Source of the DNA: Pempheris klunzingeri
Lineage: Eukaryota > Chordata > Actinopteri > Acropomatiformes > Pempheridae
Length of the DNA: 64,000 nucleotides
NCBI RefSeq assembly: GCF_042242105.1
Contig: NC_092019.1
Location: 19,272,828 to 19,336,827 of the forward strand
Direction of reading: 5' to 3'
Both the position numbers and the translations under genes were made by a program. This document shows positions 1 through 14,491 of this stretch, in pieces. Position 1 is the first letter of the stretch, and every line of letters begins with the position of its first letter. The notes beneath the pieces were generated by a model. It had not been told where the DNA came from. It ran no database searches and was given only the letters and a program-made list of their open reading frames with translations.

Positions 1-668
1 AGTTAGCGTTATCGGTAACGCGTACTAGCTAAGCTAACATTAGCATGCTAGCTTAGCCGTTAGCTCAGGTTGAATAAAAGTGTCGAAGCGACAGGTGCGA
101 ACCGACAGAGTCCAGGCAGGATTGTGCACCGTCTCTCGATGAACAGTTTGAAATAAGATCCCTCTCACAAACAGTCACAATGCGTAGCACAACGCTAACA
201 TTAGCTTGCTAGCTTGATGGTTAAAGCCACGTTGCTAAACAAAAAGTTTTAACGCTGCTTATAGACGTGCTAATTAACTTCCTTCAAGCTAACTGTGCTA
301 TCGATTAGTGAACACAAAGTGTGCATGAAAGCAGAGACCCACTGGACAATCCTCGGTGGGGTGGCTTAACTTTGTGTTCTGTGCAACTGTTAAAAATGGC
401 TAATTAGCAAGCTGTGAACATAACTTGGTCTGCCAGTCGACTTCGCTCGCTACTGTTATTAGGTTAGCATAAGATTAGCTTCGTACCCAAGGTATCACAA
501 CAAAGTCGCAGTGACAAAGTTGATTATTCCCATTCAGTGCTACAACTGAGCTGTTAACTCCACGACTTTCTTCTTGTTAATTCAGCTAACGTTAAACAGC
601 TGAGTCGAAGTTCTTGATTTCTTACCTAGCTGTGGTTAACTTCTTGCAGTCTACGTTAGCTGTTGTCG
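1..668 (+). promoter_or_regulatory. ddx6: ddx6 upstream region and probable noncoding first exon
   Basis: This stretch has no coding potential. It is dense in GCTAGC, GTTAGC and GCTAAC words and contains several CpGs, as often seen around teleost housekeeping 5' ends. A good splice donor (CG|GTGAGT) follows position 668. The coding exon of ddx6 begins at an acceptor ending at 1531, so a noncoding exon 1 ending at 668 is the simplest reading. The transcription start is not visible. No TATA box was found. Confidence 0.45.
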
Positions 669-1531
669 GTGAGTATTTATGGGATTGCTAAACGTGGCAT
701 TGTTTGTGTTCCAGCTTGTTAGAGATGGCCATTGCCATTGCATACAGCTAAAATGACGTTATTGATCTCCAGTGATCTTAAGTCTAGTTAGTTTGGGTTG
801 CTCACTGTGGAGTGTACTGTTATTTTCTCGCTCTCTTGTCAATACTCTGAAATAACCACTCACCATTTTTTTTTTATTGCCTGGCAGGTACTCTGGATTT
901 TTTTGTTGATCAGCAATTCCCAAAGCGCTTTGCAGACTGCCATCTCAACTTTTGCAGCTGCAAAAAAAGCAGTCGGGAACAAGAGAACCACAGAGTGGTG
1001 GACTGTGTGAAAATATTGCTTGACTGACTTCTTTTGAGCCATTGTTGAGCACCAGGAAAGACGTTTGAAGACTTGATGTCACAGGGACAAATCACATGAA
1101 TAGTCTGAGACGTGACCAAGCAGATCATATTTTGTTACTTGCCATTTTGAATGTATAAACGCAGAACTCTGACTTAAAAAAGCCAAGATACTGGAAGAAC
1201 ACAAAGAAAATTTAAGATCATTATACAGCCAGGATGAGGGTACTTGTGAGAGAAAAGTAAGATTTTGTTTTGGTCACATATTTGATTTATTTATTCATAT
1301 GAATGTTAATTTCTCCCTTTTTTGGAGAGTTGTCTTGTAAATAGACAGAATTCACACTCAGACTTCTTCTTTTCAAGAGGTCTGAACGTCCGCTTGTGTA
1401 CGCAATACATTCTTTAAAAAGGAAGGATACAATAAAGCTATTTTTCCAGCTTTTAGGTTTTTGTACACAGGTGCTTAAAGAGAAACGGATCAGCGGAAAA
1501 ACACACAAATATAAATTCGACATACACTTAG

Positions 1532-5315
<3,784 letters not shown>

Positions 5316-5417
5316 ATGAACGGTCAGTTCTTCCAACCGCTCACAAAAAAGCGTGGTACTTCCATGTTAAATTAGTACCTGGTGTATTCATAACTCGTAA
5401 TTGGTACCTGGTATATT

Positions 5418-5423
5418 AATAAA
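5418..5423 (+). terminator. ddx6 polyadenylation signal
   Basis: AATAAA lies 103 bases after the ddx6 stop codon, in AT-rich 3' UTR. It is the first canonical signal downstream. Confidence 0.6.
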
Positions 5424-6139
5424 CCTGGATGTTTCCACACGTCTGTAGTGTGCTTCGGCATGAAAGAGAGCCAATACTAGCAGCATTGCTAATCATTGGC
5501 TTATATCCTCTTTCATCAAGAAGATTAACTGAAGTTTTACAGGATTTAAAGGTGATGGGTCAAAGTTCGTCCCCCTCGGACTGCACCACAGCAGTCAACA
5601 TGGATTTGGATAGAGCTGATCAGCGCACACAGCCAGCTGTCTGCTCTGCAGGTCTGCTAAAGCTGTGTCTCATTCACATGGTAGTAATCAGAAATTCTAA
5701 CTTGGCTTTTGTGTTTTTGTTTTTTTTTTTCTTCAGGGAAACATGGCGCCTGGCATTCGTCACACCACACTGGCTACGCATCGCAGAAGATTCCATGTGA
5801 AGATTTATTTTCTCCACTTTGCCACCAAAATGGTCTATTTTGACTTTCTATTCATCTGCAGTTTAAGTTTACATCAATCTCCAGTTCTGTCTGCACATAT
5901 GCAAGCAAACTGTCATCTTCCCCATTGAAACCCGCTACTTCAATTAGTTTACCTCTCTGCCGCTGTATATGTGATTTTGGGCTACTGTTCAAGTCTGTCA
6001 TTGAACTCAGCCACTCTTTACATATTTTGTACTTTGACTGTAAGAATGAAAATGTGAATGAAAATGTAGACTTTGAGGATAAAGTTCAACTCTCATCCTT
6101 TCTGTGCAGATCGTCCCACACCCACATACCCCCAGAACA
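5424..6139. other. Intergenic DNA after ddx6
   Basis: Short open frames are present but none resembles a known protein, and there is no splice-linked coding signal. The AT content fits 3' flank. Nothing else recognised. Confidence 0.5.
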
Positions 6140-6963
6140 GCCTGAATTCTTCATGGCGTAGTTAACAAAATGCTGGAAACATTCCCTAGAGAGACTGGTT
6201 CATATTGATATGGTAGCTTTATGCAGTTGCTGTTGATTTGTCAGCTGCTCATTCATGCTGTGGATTTGGTGCTTAACCTCGTGTCAAAGGTGCTGTGTTG
6301 GACTGAGATCTGGTGACTGGAGGCAATTGGAGGGGAGTCATTGTGATGTGGCATGGTATCCTGCAAGGACATAACCATTAAAAGATGTGGCCATTTAGGG
6401 ACGCACGCGGTCAGCATGAACACTCAGAAAGGCTCTGGCATTTAAACAATGCTCAGTCAGTGTTAATGGCTAACAGTGAACCAAAAAAGCCATTACACCG
6501 CCACAACCACCATGACCTGTTGATGTATTTGTGCTAATGTCCAATTCTGACCCTACCATTTGCTTGTCGCTGCAGAAATTGCAAAACCAGGTGACATTTT
6601 TTTTTAATCATCTGCTGTGCAGTTGTAGTGATCCTGTCTGCATACCTCTGCTCACTGCTTGAACCAGCCTGGCCATTCTCCTCCGGCCTCTCTCATTAAC
6701 AAGGCACTTTTGCCTTCATAGCTGCCAATCAGGGTGTGTGTGTTTGTCCCCGACTGTCTATAAACCGTATAAAGTTGTGTGTGAAAATCTCAGGAGAAAA
6801 GCACCAACAATCATTCCACAGTCAAAGTCAATTAGCTCACTTTTTCCCCCTTCCTGATGGTCTGAACAGTTTAACCATGTCTGCATGCTTTAATGCACTG
6901 AGTGGCTGCTTAGATATTTTCATTAACAAGCAGGTGTACCTAATAATGTGGCCACTGAGTGTA
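6140..6963 (-). mobile_element. Decayed Tc1/mariner-family DNA transposon
   Basis: Read on the minus strand, this follows the familiar fish Tc1-like element whose ends read as a TAATAAAGTGGCC-type inverted repeat. The terminal repeat ends at 6963 with GTGGCCACTGAGTGTA. Inside are diverged remnants of the transposase gene: the minus-strand equivalent of ACATCAACAGGTCATGGTGG near 6513, and the GGCCAGGCTGGTTC segment near 6660. Multiple stops and indels make it non-coding, and the other inverted repeat was not found, so this is an old, 5'-truncated copy. Confidence 0.7.
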
Positions 6964-8520
6964 GTTATTTAAGTGGCTTTGGCCATCATTTCTATTTGCT
7001 CAACAGCGTTCTTGTCAAGATTTAGGGATGCAGTAGTAAAAAACAAGGCTGACTGAACAGACGTCTATAGTTTTAACCAAATTAACATCCATCAACTGGG
7101 AACCAAAGTTGGAAGAGAAGAATTGCATACACAAAGGATTACATAATACTACAGATGGCTTCAGAAACCAATGTGACCACTTAAGTGTTTAAAAGCGAGT
7201 TACCACGGTGCTCCAGCACAGAGCACCTGAAACAGTGTTGCTGATAATGAACTTGCTCCTCCTTTATATTTAAGTGTTTACTGTAGAAATGAGAAATTTG
7301 AATGACGGAGTGATGTCAGTGACCCTGTAGTACGCTTTGTTAAAGCACAGATCTAATATTCACATTAAGTCAGTATTTAGACTCTCTGAACCTTTTTAAA
7401 GCCATAGCATCAGGCAGCATTTTCTCAGGTCTTGTGGTCATCTGTGAATACCATGACGGGATGAGAGGGGCTTTAGTTAACAGCAAGTTGAAACCAGCCA
7501 ACTTGTTCAGCCATCAAGTGTAGTTTCTGTGGCCCTTCTTCCCTCCAGAGTGCCTTAGACTAATGTCAAACCTCTGCTTTGCCCAGGCCCTTGTCCAAAC
7601 TTTGTATTGTTGGTAAAACATCACCCAAACAATTCCTTTGAGTCAGTCTGTTTTTGAAAGCACCGTTGCAGTTTTTACTAATTTGAAACGAATGCATTGA
7701 TCATTTGAGAAATTATAAATATGACCAGCTAGAGCTGCTCTTGTTTTGCGAATGTATACCAGCCTTGGACTTTTTGATTTCAGCACAAAATCAACTTTTA
7801 AACATTAATACTGTGAAATTTCCAGCCAGCTTTTGCTGGTTCTTTGGTTGACTGTTACATTACTGCCAAGCCCCACCAGGGAAGGGGGCACATAGTATGG
7901 GCCCTCATCTAAAGCATCTGAAGTAGTAATTGCCCTTCTTTTCTACATGTGTGCCTCTGGAGTGCCCTATTTGATGCCCCCAACTACTTAGCCTCAGTGC
8001 AAGTAACACTTCAATTAATACATGTCGTGTGACATTTTCTGAGTGGGTTTGTAACCTTAGACCATTTTGTCCCATCACTGCATTTTGGAGAAATACCGTC
8101 ATGACATGATGACCAGATTCTGTGTTAACACTGACAGGCAAGAATTGTGTTGACGCCGGCGCCTCAAATGCATTAAAGTCCAACTGACTCCAACTCTTTG
8201 TTTTTGTTTTTTCTAAGTCTGTGTCAAGATTCAGTGTCTTGGTAAGTGTGGATGAATAAGTCTCACAAAGTCAGTGGAAAATCCATCTGCTCTTTGAGTT
8301 ATCATGTTACAGGTTTGGGAGTAAAAAGGTTTTCCTCAGAATTCTCACCCAGCTGACCTCATTGGTGTTTGGAGATACAGGATGCAGCTAAAAACCACAA
8401 ATCTGAAATGTAGTATTGCATTTACTGATTTAAACCACATATCGAAGCCCTGGTTATTATTAATATTATTAATATGCCTATAAAAACATACATTTTACTT
8501 GTATATGAAATAGGGCGGTG
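6964..8520. other. Intergenic DNA between ddx6 and tomm40
   Basis: No gene is recognised. The segment at about 7870-8190 has an even base composition and a long minus-strand open frame (7905-8183). It has the feel of an interspersed fish repeat rather than a gene, but I cannot assign a family. Confidence 0.4.
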
Positions 8521-8579
8521 TACGTGATTAGGTTTATTAGTGTGATCACACGCTCAGGCCCCTAAAATAGGTGTACCCT

Positions 8580-8820
8580 TGGAATGTCATTCAGTGGGAG
8601 ATTGAATGAAGCGAATGTTAGGCGAATGAACCCTGCGTACGTCACCAGGAGAGGGCGGTACCAGCCGTAATTTCAGCCAATGGCGGTTCAAGTCAGACGT
8701 ACACTAGCCAATCAATGGTCGAGTCACGGGAAATAGGCGGGCACTTGTCAACTACGGTCACGGACGTTGTCGTGAACTTTACCGGTGTTGAACTACCCCC
8801 CCTGGACCCAAACCGTAAGC
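8580..8820 (+). promoter_or_regulatory. tomm40: tomm40 promoter (CCAAT boxes, CRE-like site, no TATA)
   Basis: A CpG-rich stretch holds a CRE-like TACGTCAC at about 8638-8645 and two forward CCAAT boxes, in AGCCAATGG near 8677 and AGCCAATCAATGG near 8707. There is no TATA box, as expected for a housekeeping mitochondrial gene. A noncoding exon 1 probably ends at a donor around 8813-8820 (two candidates, GTAAGC and GTGAGT). Confidence 0.55.
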
Positions 8821-9521
8821 GTGAGTAGCTAAACCATAAAATTGCACGAGTATTTCTATGAGAAGAGTCGACAGCGTCAGTTCTCCACGTACTGTGATCT
8901 CAGTCGCCGTGTTTTCCATATGGAGACTAACACATCTCGTGGTTGGCTCCACATGGCTACCTAGCCACCCAGCTAACCAACCAATCCTGCTAGCTTGCAT
9001 TAGCCTCCACGGGTTAAATACTGCTAGCGCATAGTTTTGCCGGCTACTGGCTTATCGCCTAATGTGGTCTCTGTAGCTAAGCACGAGTAACAGTTCGATG
9101 TTTCTTGTGGTTGCCAGGTTTTATTGTTATCTCCTTTACGTGTCGACAGTGTGACTAAAGTGGGCCTTAGCTACAACCGACCAGCCGTAACTTACAGCTG
9201 ATGCCAGTGGGACAGATCAGTCACTACAGCTAGCGAAGTTAATGGTAGCTGAATGCAAGTAAGAGAGCTAACTGAGCTCAAGTACATTAGATGTACTGTG
9301 TGAGGAGAGGGTAACTGTATGCTAAGAGTACTAATGTGTTTATATTAAACCTTGCAAGTCATTCAAATCAATGTGTGCCATGTTGACTCACCCTCTCTGG
9401 GGCTGCTTTAACTGTCAGTAAGCTGCAGCTATGTGATTAAATTTCATCAATATAATTAATGAACTGGATAAATTATTCATCCACTCTCCATCTCTTTTCC
9501 AGTGTGTTACTGTCTCAGAGC

Positions 9522-12500
9522 ATGGGCAGTGTGTTGGCTGCCGCCTCCCCCAGTACTGCCCCAGTTGCAGCTGGAGGTAGTCAAGGGGTCCCAGGGGCGG
9601 TGTCTGTCCCTCCAGGGTTCACTATGCCCTCAGTGTCTTCCGTCCCTCCAGCATCTGACTCTGGATCAGCAGATTCCTCGCTCCCAAACCCAGGCACATA
9701 TGAGGAGTGCCACCGCAAATGTAAAGGTTAGAAGACCAGCTGTTGATTTTTGTAAGATGTGCAGCAAGTTGTGACTTTGTAGTTTATTCCTCACATTTGT
9801 TCACCTTTTTGAAGTAATGATCATAGCATTGTAATACCAGTGTTGTTAATGTCACACTGGCAAAGGCTTAAATAATCATCCAATGTTGAGTTACATAGAA
9901 CTTTTCTTTTCCCCCTTTTTCTGTTTCAGAGGTGTTTCCTCTGCAGATGGAAGGGGTGCGGTTAGTGGTCAACAAGGGCCTGAGTAATCACTTCCAGGTC
10001 AGCCATACTGTAACCCTCAGTACCATGGCTGATTCTGGTTATCGATTTGGTTCCACCTACGTAGGCAGTAAACAGACTGGACCAGCAGAGGTAATGATCA
10101 TTTAAAATGATGTTGACATTTTGAACTTTGGGTTGTAAATCTTCCTGGTCATGGTAGAAGTCTGAATATTGTCTAGTGTACTTTTCTTTAGTTGCTTCTT
10201 TGCTCCATGAATGGGAGAAAACTGAATTTCCTGTAATTGTTCTGACTGATCAAAGAGGACTGGTAATGTGTTCATAAACTTCATAAATTGCTTTCTTTAT
10301 GTCGTATTGTCTTTGGAAATTTGTATCAGGAATGAACAAAGACAAGAGGAATACTCATGCATAGTGGCAGGAAAAATGCCAGGGTTCTAATATTAAGCAC
10401 TTTATTGGTTATAGTTAGTTCCCCCCAAAGGAGCACATAAGCACTGATGAATACCGCTCAACAACATTCACACTGATAGTCAAAAAGCTATACAGCCCAA
10501 GGCTCCATGCCATCTACTTTTTAATACAGACGACAAAGTTTCATATCTTACCCACATGGCGTCAGAGCTGATCAAAGTGTGTTTTGTGCCGCTTTAGTCA
10601 TTCCCAGTCATGGTTGGAGATATGGACAATACTGGCAGTCTGAACGCCCAGATCATCCACCAGCTCACCTCTGCTGTGCGCTCCAAAATCGCCATCCAGG
10701 TATGTAGATTTAAAGATCTTTGTTTGTTTGTTTTTCATCTTTTAAGTGCCACTAATACTGAATGTCATTACAGAATTCAGAATTTTATGTCACTTTCTGT
10801 GTGTTTGCAGACTCAGCAGCATAAGTTTGTGAATTGGCAATGTGACCTGGAGTATCGCGGTGAAGACTTCACCTCCGCTTTGACGCTCGGAAACCCAGAC
10901 ATAGTTGTTGGATCTGGTAAGATTGGTTTCAGTGGTGGTTTTGTTGTATATATTGGTAATTGAGAGCACTTTTCACAATTATGCGTCATTTTGTAGACCA
11001 AACAATTCATTAAAAATGACAGAATAATAAAAAAACATGATTGTGTGTTGCAGCCCTAAAATACAATCAACAATAAAATTGGCTGTTTTCAATATTTTGT
11101 GCTATTTAAATTTGTTGGTACCAAGAAAATATTAATGTTAAATGCCTGTGGTAATGGACAACAACAAGGATCAGAATACAGCAGTGGAGGCAGATGTTGA
11201 GCATCAAGAAGAAGGAAGATGAAAAGCTGAAATACCAGGAATTAGAAAAAAATGTAAATGAAAGTGCAAGAAAACCTGAGAGAGGGGAAGAAATTCAAAC
11301 TAAAAAAGTGGACGAGTAATGACTATGCTGTGTATATCATGGAAGCTCTTTTACTACTCCCCTCAGGCATTTTGGTGGCCCACTATCTTCAGTCTATCAC
11401 ACCAGCACTGGCTCTGGGTGGTGAGCTAGTGTACCACAGGAGACCAGGGGAGGAAGGAACTGTCACCTCCCTCTTGGGCAGGTACACAGGTAAAATCCAC
11501 CCCGTGCTTATTGAACTGTGCAGTGCAAGACTTCTTCATATTTTACAATCTTGCTTTGTTAACTTCATAATTTGATATTTAGACAATTTTCTAGAATTGT
11601 ATTCATAGTACTTATAAGCTACTTTAATTCACTTTACTGTCGCGTGATCAGCTTCAGAAGTGGTGTCGAATTCCATGTTAAGATGTTCATCGTATTTTTT
11701 TTTTTTGCTTTTATTCACCTCAGGTGAAAACTACGTAGCTACACTGACTTTGGGAGGTGCAGGAGCTCACGCTACATACTATCACAAAGCCAATGACCAG
11801 GTACCTAACGTTAGTAAAAGTGTGTGTGGATGTATTTCTGGCCATTGGTCGTGGTTCTTCTCCCATATTAGTTCACATTTTCTCAAGACTGTCTTAAAAT
11901 GGTACTCACGTGCCCATATGTACATTGAAACAGTTTTATTATTAGCTGTGCTTGTTTTTCCTATCTGTACTGGCTGTCAGCTAAAGTCTTTGTAGTCTTT
12001 GTAAATTCCTTCTGTGTGTTATTACGCTTCCACTGCATGGCCGCTGACCAGAGAAACCTAAAGAGGAAATTTTATACTAAAAAAACTGAACGACTGTAAC
12101 TTTGGAAAATACCCATCTCATATGTCCAGGTCAGGCTGTGGAAACCTCATACTAGCTTCAGCTGCATTTCATAATTTTGTCTCCCTTCTCTTAAATAGAC
12201 AGGAGAACAAAATACAGCAATGAAAAATGATTTCAATAAGCTTTTAGGTATTAGGCTTATTGTATTAAGATAGACTTGAAATAATGTGAACCTATCCTTT
12301 TATTCTCTGTCTTCTAATACAGCTGCAGATAGGAGTTGAATTTGAAGCCAGCACAAGGATGCAAGACACCACAACATCCTTCGGTTACCAGCTGGACCTT
12401 CCCAAAGCTAACTTGCTTTTTAAAGGTAAATAAAAACAGTATGAATATGCCCATGGAAACATAAGATAAGTGACTATTCATTTGAACATTACAAAATACA

Positions 12501-12696
12501 TGTAGTTTTTCCCCTTAATAGGGATTGATCCACTTTTTCACCTTTCCTCCCAACAGGCACAGTTGACAGTAATTGGGTGGTGGGAGCGACCCTTGAAAAG
12601 AAACTGCTGCCGCTGCCTCTCACACTGGCCTTAGGGGCTTTCCTCAACCATCGCAAAAACAAGTTCCAGTGTGGCTTCGGTGTCACCATTGGCTAG
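9522..12696 (+). CDS. tomm40: Tom40, channel subunit of the mitochondrial outer-membrane translocase
   Basis: Tom40 forms the 19-strand beta-barrel pore of the TOM complex, through which nearly all nuclear-encoded mitochondrial precursors pass. Coding exons: 9522-9726, 9930-10090, 10598-10699, 10811-10916, 11367-11489, 11724-11800, 12323-12425 and 12557-12696. They sum to 338 residues (human TOMM40 has 361). The acceptor at 9502 precedes the ATG by 19 bases. Residues 1 to about 60 are a low-complexity Ala/Pro/Ser segment. After it come the conserved [15 protein letters not shown] and the barrel, ending in [17 protein letters not shown], a TOMM40 signature. All junctions keep frame. In mammals TOMM40 directly precedes APOE; here the apolipoprotein genes start about 26 kb downstream, after a meprin insertion. 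The shorter N-terminus is the main difference. Confidence 0.96.
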
Positions 12697-13039
12697 AGGA
12701 GCGGAGGCTGCCTGGAGCCACCTCACAGGCCACAGCTTGGACCGGCACAGAGACACACAGGAACCTGGACTAAGTTTTAGAAATTGAATTCAGAGACTCT
12801 CTCACAACTGTGATTTCTGGGGCAAACAGAGAGACAAAGACAACTACCAAGGAGCCAGGACGGGCTAAGCCATGCCTACATTCTGTAGCACAAATGTCTT
12901 TCCTTTATGGTGTATTGGATATACCCAGAGGCTAGAGAGATGCATATCAGAGGGCATCAGTGATGCATGAGAACATGTGATGTGAAAATCAAAGTAAGTG
13001 GTTAGTAATAATATATGGTGATCATGTATGATGGATTGA

Positions 13040-13045
13040 AATAAA
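13040..13045 (+). terminator. tomm40 polyadenylation signal
   Basis: AATAAA 344 bases after the tomm40 stop codon, preceded by a plausible 3' UTR. Confidence 0.55.
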
Positions 13046-13256
13046 TGTGATTACTTTTTGTAGAACTGAATGTTGTAATTGCTTATAGAAGAATTGGGTG
13101 CAGAGTTCAGACTGATTATTCATCTGAAAAGTATAATTTAGTCCAGTGCAACCCATCCTACACTGTTATAAGTGCAATTGTCTTTATTGACGTGTCAGAG
13201 ATGCTGATTCAACTGAAAACTACTATGAATGTTATAGAATAACAGTAAATGATATA

Positions 13257-13870
13257 CAGTGCTGTGCAAAAGTCCTAGGCAGGGGTGAAGAAATGTAACA
13301 TAGGAATGCTTTCAGAAATATAAAATTGTTTATTTTTATCAATTTACAAAATACAGAGTGAGCGAACAGAAGGAAAATCTGAATCAGATCAATATTCGGT
13401 GTGACCACCCTCTGCCTTCAAAACAGCATCAGTTCTTCCAGGTACACTTGCACAAAGTCAGGGATTTTGTAGGATTATAGTCAGGTGTATGATTAAGCAG
13501 TTATACCAAACAGGTGCTAATGATCATCAGTTTCGGTTGAAACACAGATTTCAGAGCAGACTGAGGTTTCTAGATGTGCTGTTCAAGCTCTTTTGAAGAA
13601 TGCTCAAAGAGACGGGCAACGCTGAGGACCACAGACACAGTGGTCGGCCCAGGAAACTTAGTGCAGCGGTTGAAATGTTTCCTTCCCTTCGAAATCAGAA
13701 GATGCCCAGCAGTGCCATCAGCTCAGAACTAGCAGAAACCAGAAGGACCCAGGTACACCCATCTACTGTCTGGGGAAGTCTGTCCAGACGTGGTCTTCAT
13801 GGAAGAATTGCATCCAAAAATCCATACGTCCGATGTGGAAACATGGCCAAGCAACTCGGCTATGTATAAA
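13257..13870 (+). mobile_element. 3'-truncated Tc1-like transposon with transposase N-terminus
   Basis: The element begins with CAGTGCTGTGCAAAAGTCCT, a typical fish Tc1-type terminal repeat, just after a TA at 13255-13256. At 13600-13869 an open frame gives the paired-like helix-turn-helix part of a Tc1 transposase: the HSGRPRKLS linker, then HPSTVWGSLSRRGLHGRIA. Homology stops at about 13870, before the DDE catalytic core, and no 3' terminal repeat follows. It is therefore a dead fragment. The open frame suggests it is younger than the copy at 6.1-7.0 kb. Confidence 0.8.
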
Positions 13871-14491
13871 AACTAAACTACTACTACAAATTTTAGTAAT
13901 GTTTGGCATTAATTGCATTGGCTGTGAGACTCTTGTAGAGGCTGAGCTAACTTTTTGTTAGTTATGTGGCATGTGCATCATGATTATTTCACATTGGTGA
14001 CCTCTGAATTTTTGTTGTACAGTTGTTAGTTTTAAACATAGTTAACAGTTCTAAACATTTATTTGAAAGCATCAGAACATCCCATACTACAAGATCCCAC
14101 AAAAAATAAAAGCATGTTATTGCAGGCATATTCTTTAATTCTCAAATAAAACATTTTTGTGAATCAAGAACCTCTGTACAGGAATAGCTATAAAATTCCA
14201 TGTCGTACTGTAAGCAGTCTGTCTTCCAAGAACTACAATACTTCCAATAATCCAATAAAGAAAAATAGTACAATTTCAAGATTAACCCACAGATGATCAT
14301 CCAAATACTAAAAAATATGTGTTCACAAAAAGAAAAGCATTACAGGCATTTTTTTAGGTTCTACATAATGCTGTTATAAGTTGTGACTCAACAGCTACTT
14401 CTAATATACAGGGAATAGTTCTTTACCCAGTACCCACATTTGCTGGCTCTGTCCTTGTGCAGAGGTGAGACATGGATGAAGGGGACACACA
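13871..14491. other. Intergenic DNA and probable 3' UTR of meprin copy 1
   Basis: AT-rich, with no coding signal. On the minus strand this follows the meprin copy 1 stop codon (14492-14494) and probably carries its 3' UTR. A reverse-strand AATAAA (TTTATT on plus) lies at about 14058-14063. Confidence 0.45.

Noticed and set aside
7905-8183. 92-codon minus-strand open frame upstream of tomm40
   Set aside because: No splice partners or recognised domain; it looks like part of an interspersed repeat.
11040-11366. Extra exon in the tomm40 intron (open frame running into exon 11367-11489)
   Set aside because: The upstream part is AT-rich and lysine-rich by chance. The conserved Tom40 sequence starts exactly at the acceptor ending 11366.
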